Assembly (NCBI GenBank): GCA_022820725.1
Contig: JAJEFA010000004.1
Coordinates: 62,001 to 126,000 of the forward strand
Length of the DNA stretch: 64,000 bases
Direction: 5' to 3'
Source: Candidatus Binatia bacterium
Lineage (GTDB): Bacteria; Desulfobacterota; Binatia; Bin18
Both the position numbers and the translations under genes were made by a program. The notes under the pieces are model-generated. The model saw nothing but the letters and a program-made list of their open reading frames with translations, had not been told where the DNA came from and ran no database searches. Every line of letters starts with the position of its first letter. Position 1 is the stretch's first letter. This document shows, piece after piece, positions 1 to 9,093 of the stretch.

Positions 1-795
1 CTTGCGCAGTTGGGGCAGGAAACCCCAGGCGTCGTCCGGTTGACGCGGGTTGTCATAGCGATAGATCATAAACCGTTGTCCCCGGACGTCGTACGGCTCA
101 AGCACCTCGACATAATCCTTGTATTCAAATCGTCCCGCATCAGTGAAGGGCAGGAGATGGCCCTGCTGTGAGAGCTGGGCCAAGTGGTTATGGTAGACGC
201 GCTGGTATAAGGCAACGAGATGGCGGATTGCTCTCCCGCCGCCCTGAATCAGGTCCTCCGGGAACCCGGAGAGTTGAGACGCGCTTCCGCCCTTTGCAAT
301 GAGAGCGCCCAGATAGCGTTCGACATTCATGCCGTAGTACTGCCATCGGTAGTTGAAGTTCCAGGCCGCTTTAACCCCCGAAGTTGGGTCGTCGGGATTG
401 ATCAGCGCTTGGGCAAATGGCCGTCCGGCAATATAGTTCTCCAGTGCCCCGTCCGCGGCGAGGCGGGTTTGATTGGCATACTGCTCGGTCGCAGCCAGAT
501 AATCGGGGTGGGGCGGGTAATGGCCCGTGGGCGCAACATGAAACTCGACCTCGGGGAAATCAAACTCGTCAATATAGCGCGGCGGCAGGAAGGGGCGCAG
601 CTTCTCCAGGTCGGCCTGTCTCAGAATATCGCCCTCTTTGAATTGGGGTAGCGTGGCCAGATTTGTGCTGATCCAGTGCTGGATATCTTCCCGAGTGGGG
701 AGGCCCTGACCCTGCGAGTGGACATGGGGTGTCAACATGACGCTCAGCACGAGCGCAATGAGTACGCCACACATGGAAAAAATCGCCTTACGCAT
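1..795 (-). CDS. DUF1329 family envelope protein, 3' end beyond the window
   Basis: The frame is open from its ATG to the left edge, so the C-terminus lies outside the window; 265 codons are present, against 480 residues in the complete paralogue at 17055-18497. A Sec-type signal peptide (MRK, then a hydrophobic run, cleavage likely near residue 28) starts the protein. The mature part shares blocks with that paralogue: LRPF (about residue 66), AADGALENYI (113-122), a KAAWNF block and EPYDVRG near residue 240. DUF1329 proteins are predicted periplasmic or outer-membrane-associated proteins, often encoded beside DUF1302 barrels and RND exporters; their biochemical role is unproven. The family assignment comes from direct comparison with the paralogue; the location is inferred from the signal peptide. 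Confidence 0.88.
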   Translation of the reverse strand, partial: MRKAIFSMCGVLIALVLSVMLTPHVHSQGQGLPTREDIQHWISTNLATLPQFKEGDILRQADLEKLRPFLPPRYIDEFDFPEVEFHVAPTGHYPPHPDYLAATEQYANQTRLAADGALENYIAGRPFAQALINPDDPTSGVKAAWNFNYRWQYYGMNVERYLGALIAKGGSASQLSGFPEDLIQGGGRAIRHLVALYQRVYHNHLAQLSQQGHLLPFTDAGRFEYKDYVEVLEPYDVRGQRFMIYRYDNPRQPDDAWGFLPQLRK

Positions 796-920
796 GGACT
801 CTGTTCCCTTCCAGGTCTACTATCGCTGTCAACCTAACCGAGCCCTTGCCCTGCCGCAAGGAGACGGCAGGCTCCAGCGTTGGATGGCGAGAGACCGGAA
901 GTCGTGCGGAGAAGAACGCG

Positions 921-2108
921 TCAATCTGCCGGCTTGGGTCTTGCCCGCGTTCCCCACGCCGCCCCGATTGCACCGCCGAGAGCCACGCCGCCTGCGCACA
1001 AAAACATCACTGTAAAATCGGTGTATTCGAGGACCGCCCCCAAAACGATACTGCTCAGCCCCACCCCAACATCGAACGCTCCCATCAGCGTGGCCAGCGC
1101 AGCCCCGCGCTCGTGCAGGGGCGAGCGATCGACCACCAGGGCCATGATGGAGGGTTGCACCCCTCCGAATCCTAAGCCTTGCAAGGCGGCTGCAACCAGA
1201 AGGCCGAAAAGGGACGACGAAAACGCGAGCGTGGTCATTGCGACCGTAAGACAGACCATGCCGGGAACAATCACCGCCGCGCGGCCAAAGCGGTCGGACA
1301 GTCGTCCGGCAAAGGGGCGTGAGACCACGACCACAATGGAATATACGGTAAAGTATAGGCCTGGATTGCCCAGGTTGGCGGCCTTGACAAAGAGCGGCAG
1401 AAAAGAGACCACGGCGCCAAAGGTGACCGTCATGCAGACGGCAATAAAACCGGGAAAGAGCGCGGCCCGGCTCACCCATTTGTGTAGCTGGGCGCCTGCC
1501 TGGTGCTGGGACGGAGCGCGCGCCGGCTCCCGGATCAATTGTGACAGGACAAGACTGCCGAGGCCGAGGGCCGCACACAGCCAGAACAGGGAATCATAAC
1601 CGATGTGGCCGATGAGCATGACGCCCAACGCCGGGCCGATGGTCATGGCCAGGTTAAGGGACATGCCGTAATACCCCATCCCCTCTCCGCGCCGACTCGG
1701 CGGGGCCAGGTCGGCAACGATGACCCCGGCGGCGGTCGTATAGGCGGCTATCCCTAATCCGTGAAAAAAACGCAGACCCAGCATGACCGGGACGGACTCG
1801 GCCTGGGTGTAGAGAGCGGGGGCCAGACAGTAGATGAGGGCGCCGATACTGAGAATGGTCTTCCGACTCCACTGGTCAACCAAACGGCCGGTCATGGGAC
1901 GCACGAGCAGGGCGGAGACGGCGAACGCACCCATGATCAGGCCGACCTGGGAGTCTGCGCCGTGGAGTTCCTCAACTACAAAGACCGGCAGGACGGCAAA
2001 GAGCAGGAACATGCTGCCGGCAAACAAAAAGGTCCCCAGACATAGCAGGATAAAATCTCGTGTAAATAAGACTTCCGGACTTTGCGAGGGGGAGGGCGAC
2101 TCAGGCAC
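921..2108 (-). CDS. MFS transporter
   Basis: A 395-residue polytopic inner-membrane protein with about twelve hydrophobic segments. After the first two helices comes a loop with RPMTGRLVDQWSRK, and the second half repeats it as RPFAGRLSDRFGR. These are the duplicated major facilitator signature between helices 2-3 and 8-9. The length is typical of a 12-helix drug or metabolite exporter. The substrate cannot be read from sequence. It stands between a DUF1329 gene and an SDR gene on the same strand; the 48-bp gap to the SDR stop would allow co-transcription with that upstream gene. Other possible classes are a sugar or aromatic-compound permease; the MFS fold itself is secure. Confidence 0.9.
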   Translation of the reverse strand: MPESPSPSQSPEVLFTRDFILLCLGTFLFAGSMFLLFAVLPVFVVEELHGADSQVGLIMGAFAVSALLVRPMTGRLVDQWSRKTILSIGALIYCLAPALYTQAESVPVMLGLRFFHGLGIAAYTTAAGVIVADLAPPSRRGEGMGYYGMSLNLAMTIGPALGVMLIGHIGYDSLFWLCAALGLGSLVLSQLIREPARAPSQHQAGAQLHKWVSRAALFPGFIAVCMTVTFGAVVSFLPLFVKAANLGNPGLYFTVYSIVVVVSRPFAGRLSDRFGRAAVIVPGMVCLTVAMTTLAFSSSLFGLLVAAALQGLGFGGVQPSIMALVVDRSPLHERGAALATLMGAFDVGVGLSSIVLGAVLEYTDFTVMFLCAGGVALGGAIGAAWGTRARPKPAD

Positions 2109-2156
2109 GGCGGCTGAGTCTATAGGCGGCAGAGGGGAGGGGCAAGAGACGCGAAT

Positions 2157-2912
2157 TTAGAGCATGATATCGCCGCCATTGGGGCTGAGGCATTGTCCGA
2201 CATAGTGGCTCGATTCGTCGGAGGCCAGAAAGACGTAGGTCGGCGCAATATCATCGACCGTTGCCAGATGGCCTTTGGGAATGCTGGCTCGAATGGCTTC
2301 CAGGGCTTCGCTGCTGATGCCCTTGAGGATGGGGGTTTGGGTTGCGCCGGGGCCGACGCAATTCGCATTGATGTTGCGGGTTCCGATTTCACGCGACAAC
2401 GAGCGGGTAAACGCAATGATGGCGGCCTTGGCCGCACAGTAATGACCCAGGCCGGGCGAGCCGAGATAGGCGAGTTGCGAGGCAGTACTAATAATCTTGC
2501 CGTAGTCCTGTTTATACATCAGCGGTAAGACCAGACGCGTACACAGAAAGACACTTCTCAGGTTGACCGCCAACATCTGGTCCCACATGGAAACCGGCAT
2601 ATTCTCGACGGTTGCGGCAGAGGCAATGCCGGCATTGTTGACCAGAATGTCGATGCGCTCATAGGTCTGTACCGTGGTATCAACAAGGTGCTGCACCTCA
2701 TCTTCCTGGGAAACGTCCGCTCGAATGGAGACAGCTCGACGGCCAAGGTCTTCAATCTCTTGCTGGACCGCCGCGGCATTATCGGCCTGGGAGTCATTCG
2801 GGTAGTTGAGGGCAAGGTTGGCCCCCTCTTTGGCAAAGGCGAGGGCGACCGCTTTTCCAATACCGCTGCTTGAGCCGGTGATGAGGGCGATTTTGTTGTC
2901 GAGTTTTCCCAT
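2157..2912 (-). CDS. SDR family oxidoreductase (glucose 1-dehydrogenase / 3-oxoacyl reductase type)
   Basis: A classical short-chain dehydrogenase of 251 residues, predicted cytosolic and NAD(P)H-dependent. The cofactor motif TGSSSGIG is at residues 12-19, NNAG at about 92-95, and the catalytic set Ser145, Tyr158 and Lys162 (YCAAK) is intact. The C-terminus ends in NGGDIML, where family members usually have DGGxxxx. The start is supported by GAGGAGAG just upstream of the ATG. Members with this overall look are often annotated as glucose 1-dehydrogenase or 3-oxoacyl-ACP reductase, but the substrate is not predictable here. It lies between the MFS gene and a lipoprotein gene, all on the minus strand. 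Confidence 0.92.
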   Translation of the reverse strand: MGKLDNKIALITGSSSGIGKAVALAFAKEGANLALNYPNDSQADNAAAVQQEIEDLGRRAVSIRADVSQEDEVQHLVDTTVQTYERIDILVNNAGIASAATVENMPVSMWDQMLAVNLRSVFLCTRLVLPLMYKQDYGKIISTASQLAYLGSPGLGHYCAAKAAIIAFTRSLSREIGTRNINANCVGPGATQTPILKGISSEALEAIRASIPKGHLATVDDIAPTYVFLASDESSHYVGQCLSPNGGDIML

Positions 2913-2945
2913 TGGTCTCTCCTCGCTTTTTTGGGGGTGTTGCGA

Positions 2946-3455
2946 TTATATGGGTTTGTTCTTGATCTGCATGGCCACGAGTGTTTCGTCTGTTTTTTCA
3001 AACAGGAGTTGGAGCGCGGTTTCCGTATCAAAAGCCTGTGGCGCTTCAAGCCGGGCACCAATGGCCGCTTTCAGAAACGGGTAGGCAGTCACCCAGGTCG
3101 TAAACTGTGGTGGTTGCTGCTCTTCGGGCTGTTGCGCGTGCCATTCCAGTACTTTGTCAGCGACCTGCAGATAGGTCACGATGGTGTTGACGTACGGACG
3201 CATTTCGTGGGGCGTCTCTTCTATCTTTTGCTGCACAAGCGTTTGAAACACTTGGAACTCGGCATGGTAGGTCGGATAGTCCAGTCCGGCATACCCCAGG
3301 TCGAGTAACGGTCGGAGAGCGGCTGCAATGTCGCGGTGTCCGGTCAGCGGTTGGTTGCGGAGTTGGTCACAGGAGGAGAGAAGGAAGAAGGCGAGGACGA
3401 ACACACGCCAAGCTATCCGATTCAAACTGACAGTAGGAGCGTTGAGGGCTATCAT
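2946..3455 (-). CDS. putative lipoprotein, unknown function
   Basis: A 169-residue protein when started at the ATG at 3455. This start puts a lipoprotein signal at the front: a basic N-region, a hydrophobic stretch and the lipobox LLSSC around residue 28, followed by DQLRNQ. A longer in-frame start at 3530 would bury the signal and is less likely. The mature part is mostly helical and acidic/Gln-rich, with a block EEQQPPQF near the middle. I recognise no domain. It lies 33 bp upstream of the SDR start on the same strand and about 80 bp downstream of the hyuB stop, so it may be the tail of the hyuA-hyuB transcript. Role unknown. Confidence 0.65.
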   Translation of the reverse strand: MIALNAPTVSLNRIAWRVFVLAFFLLSSCDQLRNQPLTGHRDIAAALRPLLDLGYAGLDYPTYHAEFQVFQTLVQQKIEETPHEMRPYVNTIVTYLQVADKVLEWHAQQPEEQQPPQFTTWVTAYPFLKAAIGARLEAPQAFDTETALQLLFEKTDETLVAMQIKNKPI

Positions 3456-3534
3456 CGGTCTCGAATGACAGGCTAATGCCCGGCCCCCCTGACTTGCACC
3501 GTTACGCATGAGAGACAAGGTAAAGACCAATCGG

Positions 3535-5424
3535 TCAGGCTGCGACTTTCTTCACCCCGTTTGTTTCCCAACCTGGCGGTAAGCTGGGAGCGGTGGGCGG
3601 CTCCAGTCCGGTCTCCTCTTTGCAGCGCGCCAGGAGTTCGTGGAGTGGCGGACCAAAGTCGAATGTCTGTGTTTCGCCCCGGCTCTCCTTCATGCGCTGA
3701 CGCAGGGCTTGGGTGGCTTCCTCGTCGACTTCGGACGTGGCTGGATCGAACACCACACCGTAATCGGACGCGGCCTTTTCCACGGATACCAACTCGCGTA
3801 CGACGTCAACCCGGACTTTTTCAATGTCGCGTTCCAGCGGGTCGCCCCAGCCACCGCCGCCCGCGGTCTGGAAGATGAGTTGGTCGCCCGGCTCGACCTT
3901 GATCTGGTCGCATTTTGAGGGCAGGACGGTCCGGGTTCCATCAGTGTGGACCAGGATTTTCGTCGAGCGCATCCCCGGCTTGCCTCCGAGAATTCCCCAG
4001 GGAGGAGTCAGCCAGCGATCGTCGTGAATGGCGATCTCGCCGGGTTCGAGAAAGGTGTACCATTTGTCGATGCCGTTTCCACCCCGATGCAGACCGGCTC
4101 CGCCGGAGTCGATGACCGACGAATAGCGGTCCACGCGCAGGGGACAATAGCTTTCGAGGTATTCGGTCGGAATATTGGTGAAGAGCGGCCACCAGGAATG
4201 ACCATCCATGCCGTCGCCAATCGGCCGGCCCGGAATACCGCCATAGCCGATCTCCATAATGAAGAAGAAATTGTTGTCCTTATCGTTGCCGCTGTACAGC
4301 AGGTGGGGGCTGGTGCCGTAGCCGGCCGCGGTTGTCAGTTCCGGGCTCTTCTGGCCGAGACAGCCGCCCATGACATCAAACAGGCGGGCGAGGGCATGGG
4401 TGCGACAACCCAGCGGGGCGGGAAATTTCGGATGAAGGAGGGAGCCGTCCGGCATGCGGGCGTCGATCAGATCGTAGAAGCCGTCGTTAAACAGAATCTG
4501 CGGGTCGTAGACCATGATGAGGTAGACGCCGATGAACATCTTGAACATGCCCGGATTGAGATAAAAATTGATCGGCCCAACGGCCTGCGGATCGGTGCCG
4601 GTCCAGTCAAAGACCGCCCGGTCGCCCTCACGCCAGATGGTGAGTTTCATCTTGAACGGGCCGTTGCCGAGCCCATCATCGTCAATATAGTCCTCGAAGG
4701 ACTGGGGCTCCGTCGGGATATTGCGCTGGATGAGGGTCTGGACGGCCCGGTAGGTCCGGTCTAGTAATGCCTGGCAGGCGGCCAGATAGGTATCCCGCCC
4801 AAAGCGCTCGCACAGTTCCTGCACGCGCTGTTCGGCGGTTTTGCAGCCGGCCACAATACCCATGAGATCCGAGCGGTTCATCATGGGGATGCGGACATTG
4901 TTCAGAATCAAATCCAGGACGGCCTGGTTGAGCTTGCCTTTTTCAAACAGTTTGACTGGAGGAATGCGGAGTCCCTCGCCAAAGATCGAGGTCGCGTTGG
5001 TCGGAAACGAGCCGGGCAGCGGGCCACCCACATCCATCTGATGGCCGAACATGGAGGTCCAGCCAATCAGCTCGTCGCCGTCAAAGACGGGAACCAGCAC
5101 GAGAAAGTCGTTGATGTGGGAAATGGCCCCTCCGCACAGATAGGGATCGTTGAGTAGAATGACATCGCCGGGATAGAGCGGCTGGTCAAAACGTTCCATC
5201 ATCTCCCGGATATAGGAGCCAAACTGCCCGACGACCATACGGCCGTTGGGGTCGCAGATCATGGGGAATTCGTCGTGCTGCTCACGGATCACCGGCGACA
5301 TGGCCGTACGGAACAGCACCGCATCCATTTCGTAGCGATAGTTCTTGAGCGCACTCTCGATAATGTCGAGGGTGACGGGATCGACCTCGATATCTGGAAT
5401 CTCAGCAATTTTTACATCACGCAT
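3535..5424 (-). CDS. hyuB: hydantoinase B / oxoprolinase family protein (HyuB)
   Basis: A 629-residue member of the HyuB family, the partner subunit of HyuA in ATP-dependent hydantoinases, 5-oxoprolinases and acetone-carboxylase-like enzymes. Family marks seen: an N-terminal DPVTLDIIESAL block, MSPVIREQHDEFP, the PGDVILLNDPY block near residues 95-105, GHQMDVGG, and a C-terminal Gly-rich GGGGWGDPLERD. The start is preceded by GAGAGGGG. It begins 13 bp after the hyuA stop, so the two are almost certainly co-translated. The family acts on cyclic amides or ketones with ATP; which substrate applies here is unknown. Expected to be cytosolic. Confidence 0.92.
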   Translation of the reverse strand: MRDVKIAEIPDIEVDPVTLDIIESALKNYRYEMDAVLFRTAMSPVIREQHDEFPMICDPNGRMVVGQFGSYIREMMERFDQPLYPGDVILLNDPYLCGGAISHINDFLVLVPVFDGDELIGWTSMFGHQMDVGGPLPGSFPTNATSIFGEGLRIPPVKLFEKGKLNQAVLDLILNNVRIPMMNRSDLMGIVAGCKTAEQRVQELCERFGRDTYLAACQALLDRTYRAVQTLIQRNIPTEPQSFEDYIDDDGLGNGPFKMKLTIWREGDRAVFDWTGTDPQAVGPINFYLNPGMFKMFIGVYLIMVYDPQILFNDGFYDLIDARMPDGSLLHPKFPAPLGCRTHALARLFDVMGGCLGQKSPELTTAAGYGTSPHLLYSGNDKDNNFFFIMEIGYGGIPGRPIGDGMDGHSWWPLFTNIPTEYLESYCPLRVDRYSSVIDSGGAGLHRGGNGIDKWYTFLEPGEIAIHDDRWLTPPWGILGGKPGMRSTKILVHTDGTRTVLPSKCDQIKVEPGDQLIFQTAGGGGWGDPLERDIEKVRVDVVRELVSVEKAASDYGVVFDPATSEVDEEATQALRQRMKESRGETQTFDFGPPLHELLARCKEETGLEPPTAPSLPPGWETNGVKKVAA

Positions 5425-5437
5425 GATTGGACCCCTC

Positions 5438-7492
5438 TCAGTGTGCGGTGGGCTGAATCAAAATATTACCATACGTATCAATTTCTCCGGAAAAGCCCGG
5501 CAGGACGACCGTGGTTGAGTCCATCTCGGTCACAATCGCCGGACCGGGCAGGCGGTTGCCCGGTGTGAGCTTAGCCCGATCATAAATCGGGGTGGTCAGA
5601 AAGTCGCCGTCAAAATAAATCCGGTGTTCGTCCACCTGGGCGCGAGCCGCGGACGGCCCGTCCGTTTCGCCTTCGGGCCAGTTCAGGGTCGTTCCCGTGC
5701 CGAGAGCAACCGCACGAAGATTGACGATCTCACATTCGGCATCCAGACGAAAGCGGTAGAGCTGTTCGTGCAGAGCGTGAAATTGTTCCGCCAGCGCCGT
5801 CGTTCCGTTGGCTTGTAACTCGTCGAGCGTTGTGGTCACCGGAAGTTCATAGCCCTGGCGGAAATAGCGCATATCGGCGTTATAGAAAATCTGCTGTTGC
5901 TGTCGAGAGATGCCTTCCTGCTCCAGCCAGCCGGTCGCCTCTGCACTCAACCCTTCGAGTATCTCAACGACCTCCGGCGCGGTGATCTGCTCCAGGGTGC
6001 GGAAGACGGTCCGGGAGAATTCTTCCCGGTAGTCGCAACACACATCGCCCATGGCGCATAAAATGCCCGGCGCGGGCGGGACGATAACTGGGAAGGAGCC
6101 GATCAGCTTGGCTACCGCGTTGGCGTGCAGCGGACCGGCACCACCAAATGCGGCCAGGGCAAAATTACGCGGGTCGTAGCCGCGCTGGACGGAGACCAGC
6201 CGCAAGGCACCGTGCATATTCTCATTCACAATGTCCAGGATACCCTGGGCGGTCTGATACACATCGAGGCCGAGTCTTTTCCCGATGCGCTCGACCGCAG
6301 CGTGGGCGGCTTCCGTATCCAGCGTCATCTCGCCGCCCAGTAGATTGGGCGGCAGATGGCCAAGGACAACGTTGGCGTCCGTCACCGTGGGCTCGGTTCC
6401 ACCCTGGCCGTAGCTGGCCGGACCAGGGGCGGCGCCGGCACTTTGCGGACCGACCCGGAGTGCGCTGGTAATCTCGGGGACATGGGCGATGGAGCCGCCA
6501 CCGGCCCCGATACTGCGGACATCGACCGAAGGAACCTTAATCGGGAAATAACCCAGGGTCGTTTCCCGCGAAATGGTCTGGCTGCCATCCTGACACAGGG
6601 CCACGTCAGTGGACGTGCCGCCCATATCGAGGGTCAACAAATGCGGGAAGCCGGCCTTTTTCGCAATGTACAGCGCCCCAGCAACGCCACCAGCCGGGCC
6701 TGACATCACGGCGTAGACCGGTCGTTCCTGTGCCATGCGCAGGGTCATCAGCCCGGCGTCAGAGCGGAGAATGTTGACCTCCGCTTTCAGACCGTGTGCC
6801 GTGAGCTGATCCGCAAAGCTGCGCATATACTGGGAGACTTTTGGCCGTACGTACGAATTCATTACCGCGGTGAGGGCGCGTTCGTACTCCCGGAACTCCG
6901 GCAGCACTTCCGATGACGCGGTAATCGGAGTGTTGGGCAGCACCTCCTGAGCGATCTCTTTGACGCGCTTTTCATGGCTTTGGTTGGCGTACGAGTTGAT
7001 AAGAGAGATCGTCAGCGCTTCGATTCCTTGGGCGCCCAAATCTTGCAGGTCTGTACGCAGCGCGTCTTCGTCCAGCGGGGTGACCACCTCCCCGCGGGTG
7101 TCGATGCGTTCGATAGCCTCGCGGGTGTATTCGATGGCTGCGGGCGGGTCCGGTTTCTCCATAATCATCCAGCCGGCGAGCGGACCCGGCGTCCAGGAAC
7201 GCGCCAAGTGGAGGATTTGTTTAAAGCCCTGGGTTGTAATCAGGCCAACCTTGGCGCCTTTTCCCTCAAGGACGGCGTTGGTTGCCACGGTTGTCCCGTG
7301 CATAATCTGCGCGATATCACCGGGTGAGATGTTGGCTGAGCGGCAGATTTTCTCAATCCCGGCCAGCACGCCAACCGATGGATCACTGGGGGTGGACGGA
7401 GTTTTGGCGCGGACCTGCCGGCCACTTTCCTCGTCAAAAAGGATGAGGTCGGTAAACGTTCCGCCGACGTCAACACCAAGTTTGAAGGACAT
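5438..7492 (-). CDS. hyuA: hydantoinase A / oxoprolinase family protein (HyuA)
   Basis: A 684-residue ATP-binding subunit of the hydantoinase/oxoprolinase/acetone-carboxylase family. The actin-like ATPase marks are clear: GVDVGGTFTD at the N-terminus, HGTTVATNAVLEGKGAK near residues 65-80, LDMGGTSTDVAL near 290 and GAGGGSIA after it. The protein is within the usual 650-720 range. It is followed by hyuB, its expected partner, after 13 bp. The window holds a second, divergent HyuA (22709-24838). Substrate unknown; neighbouring LLM oxidoreductase and methyltransferase genes suggest breakdown of a heterocyclic or amide compound, which is inference. Confidence 0.93.
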   Translation of the reverse strand: MSFKLGVDVGGTFTDLILFDEESGRQVRAKTPSTPSDPSVGVLAGIEKICRSANISPGDIAQIMHGTTVATNAVLEGKGAKVGLITTQGFKQILHLARSWTPGPLAGWMIMEKPDPPAAIEYTREAIERIDTRGEVVTPLDEDALRTDLQDLGAQGIEALTISLINSYANQSHEKRVKEIAQEVLPNTPITASSEVLPEFREYERALTAVMNSYVRPKVSQYMRSFADQLTAHGLKAEVNILRSDAGLMTLRMAQERPVYAVMSGPAGGVAGALYIAKKAGFPHLLTLDMGGTSTDVALCQDGSQTISRETTLGYFPIKVPSVDVRSIGAGGGSIAHVPEITSALRVGPQSAGAAPGPASYGQGGTEPTVTDANVVLGHLPPNLLGGEMTLDTEAAHAAVERIGKRLGLDVYQTAQGILDIVNENMHGALRLVSVQRGYDPRNFALAAFGGAGPLHANAVAKLIGSFPVIVPPAPGILCAMGDVCCDYREEFSRTVFRTLEQITAPEVVEILEGLSAEATGWLEQEGISRQQQQIFYNADMRYFRQGYELPVTTTLDELQANGTTALAEQFHALHEQLYRFRLDAECEIVNLRAVALGTGTTLNWPEGETDGPSAARAQVDEHRIYFDGDFLTTPIYDRAKLTPGNRLPGPAIVTEMDSTTVVLPGFSGEIDTYGNILIQPTAH

Positions 7493-7555
7493 GAAGAGCC
7501 TGCACTTTCTGATTCAAGGGCAACGGTTGGTCGTTTTTTCCGTGCGCTCTGGCCG

Positions 7556-7888
7556 TCAGGACGAAACCGCGCGAACCGCGGCTTGGTATGATTCCGTGGT
7601 CTCGCTCTTGTCGGCTTCCTCCAACTCCTGATGGACGACCCGCAGGACCCGTTCGAGGTATTCCGTACGCCAGTGTTCCCGTTCGGCCATGACGGCCTCG
7701 TCCGGACGATAGGCTTCGATGTCGTGCTGCGTGAACAGGCCCTTGGCCACCGCCAGACGCTCAATAGTATCAAGGCGTTCCCGCAGCACGGAGACTTCGC
7801 CAGCCAGGGCCATGACGATCCCCATAACCGTATCGATTTGGGGATCGTTGAAAAAAGTCGGGCGCTTGCCTTTTGCCTTGCGTATCAT
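7556..7888 (-). CDS. small conserved protein, unknown function
   Basis: A 110-residue soluble protein with no signal peptide. A basic start (MIRKAKGKRPTFF) is followed by a predicted helix region with the pattern MALAGEVSVLRERLDTIERL (about 26-45), which could form a short coiled coil. The C-terminal half is charged and helical (HWRTEYLERVLRVVHQELEE). AGGAG lies 7 nt before the ATG. It sits 12 bp after the methyltransferase stop and 63 bp before hyuA, so it belongs to the same transcript. I do not recognise a named domain. The heptad-like pattern suggests oligomerisation or a small accessory subunit for one of its operon partners. Confidence 0.7.
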   Translation of the reverse strand: MIRKAKGKRPTFFNDPQIDTVMGIVMALAGEVSVLRERLDTIERLAVAKGLFTQHDIEAYRPDEAVMAEREHWRTEYLERVLRVVHQELEEADKSETTESYQAAVRAVSS

Positions 7889-7900
7889 GGAGCGCTCCTG

Positions 7901-9055
7901 CTACTTGGCCGCGCCGAAGACGAACCACGCCCCGCCACCGCCAAAATCGCCGCCTTGAAATTTCTTCGTGCGCGCTTGGGTCCGCTCCAGGGCGCTCGGG
8001 ATCATCGTCTGAACAACACTCTGTGCGGCAAAACCGGACTCTTCGGCGAGCTTTTGGAGGTCTATGGAATGCACTGTCCCCCAGAAGGGCTCGTTATTGT
8101 TATAGGTATCCCAGTCGAGGATAAACGCCTCGTAGGGCGGCATGCCTTCATACTGCGGTACCTCTTGGTGGAGCATCATGCCCCCCGGCCGCAACAAGCG
8201 GTGGCACTCTTTCATGATATTGCGAATGGCCTGGCTCGAAGTCTCGTGCAGCAAGATATGAGAGACGATGAGGTCAAACGAGCCATCCTCGAAATTGGTC
8301 TGCTCCGCATTCTGCTGAGAGAAATGGACGCGTTTGCCCAGGGCCTCGGCGCGTGCATGACCATACCGCAGGACCGGAGCGCCCACGTCAACGGCAAAGA
8401 CTTCGGCTTCGGGATAGGCATCAACATAGGGCAGGGTGCTATGCCCGACGGTGCAGCCCATATCCAGAATGCGACGGGGCTGGAAGTCCGCATGCTGCTC
8501 CTTGAGATGCAGGACAACCGACTGGCCCATTTCATCGTTCAAACTTCCCAAACGGCTCATAGCGTAGATATAGACGGCTCGGTCATAGGTCGCTCCAGCG
8601 GCCACGTCATCCGGTCCCAACTCGGTGTGGTAGCCACCAGGCTGACAATGAATATCCACCGCAGTGTGGTAGGCCGGAATGGCCAAGTCCGGATTCAGGG
8701 TGAGAGAGCCGAGCGTCTTCCCGTTTGTCGCGGCGCGCTCCCGTAGCTGCGGGAGCTGGCGTTCCACGCTTACATTGACCGAATCCCACATCATTTCCTG
8801 ACTGGTCCGCAGCAGGGTGCTCCACATCTGGTAATAGGGCTCATCCTTCATGACGCTACGGACTTCGTGCCGGTCTTGGGGAGGACGCTGATGTTCACGC
8901 GCAAAGCGGGGGGCCGCCTTATGCTCGTAAATAGTCTTATTGCCAGGCGAGACTTTGGTGGCCAGATGGACCTTGAGGCTTTGGACAAAGTTTTGCCGGG
9001 CCAACTCATCATGCGTGGCTGTCGGGAGCAGATCGTGCGGTAACTGCGTATTCAT
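7901..9055 (-). CDS. class I SAM-dependent methyltransferase
   Basis: A 384-residue protein with a Rossmann methyltransferase core in its second half: motif I ILDMGCTVGHST, then VFAVDVGAPVL (motif II), and the post-motif FDLIVSHILLHET. The roughly 180-residue N-terminal extension is unusual compared with minimal methyltransferases and may bind the acceptor. The ATG at 9055 is chosen because GGAGGAG lies 5 nt before it; an upstream in-frame ATG at 9073 overlaps that site. The gene follows the LLM oxidoreductase gene by 38 bp and precedes the small protein and hyuA. The methyl acceptor is not predictable; the fold call is firm. Confidence 0.9.
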   Translation of the reverse strand: MNTQLPHDLLPTATHDELARQNFVQSLKVHLATKVSPGNKTIYEHKAAPRFAREHQRPPQDRHEVRSVMKDEPYYQMWSTLLRTSQEMMWDSVNVSVERQLPQLRERAATNGKTLGSLTLNPDLAIPAYHTAVDIHCQPGGYHTELGPDDVAAGATYDRAVYIYAMSRLGSLNDEMGQSVVLHLKEQHADFQPRRILDMGCTVGHSTLPYVDAYPEAEVFAVDVGAPVLRYGHARAEALGKRVHFSQQNAEQTNFEDGSFDLIVSHILLHETSSQAIRNIMKECHRLLRPGGMMLHQEVPQYEGMPPYEAFILDWDTYNNNEPFWGTVHSIDLQKLAEESGFAAQSVVQTMIPSALERTQARTKKFQGGDFGGGGAWFVFGAAK

Positions 9056-9093
9056 AATGACTCCTCCATTCAATGTGTACTCTCTCCATAACC

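Noticed and set aside
829..1578. A 249-residue open frame on the minus strand
   Set aside because: Same strand but a different frame from the MFS transporter and fully inside it; Arg-rich, no motifs.
3946..4764. A 272-residue open frame on the plus strand
   Set aside because: Antisense shadow of hyuB, which has full family motifs.
7631..8746. A 371-residue open frame on the plus strand
   Set aside because: Antisense to the methyltransferase and small-protein genes, both of which have good starts and motifs; no domain visible in the antisense product.
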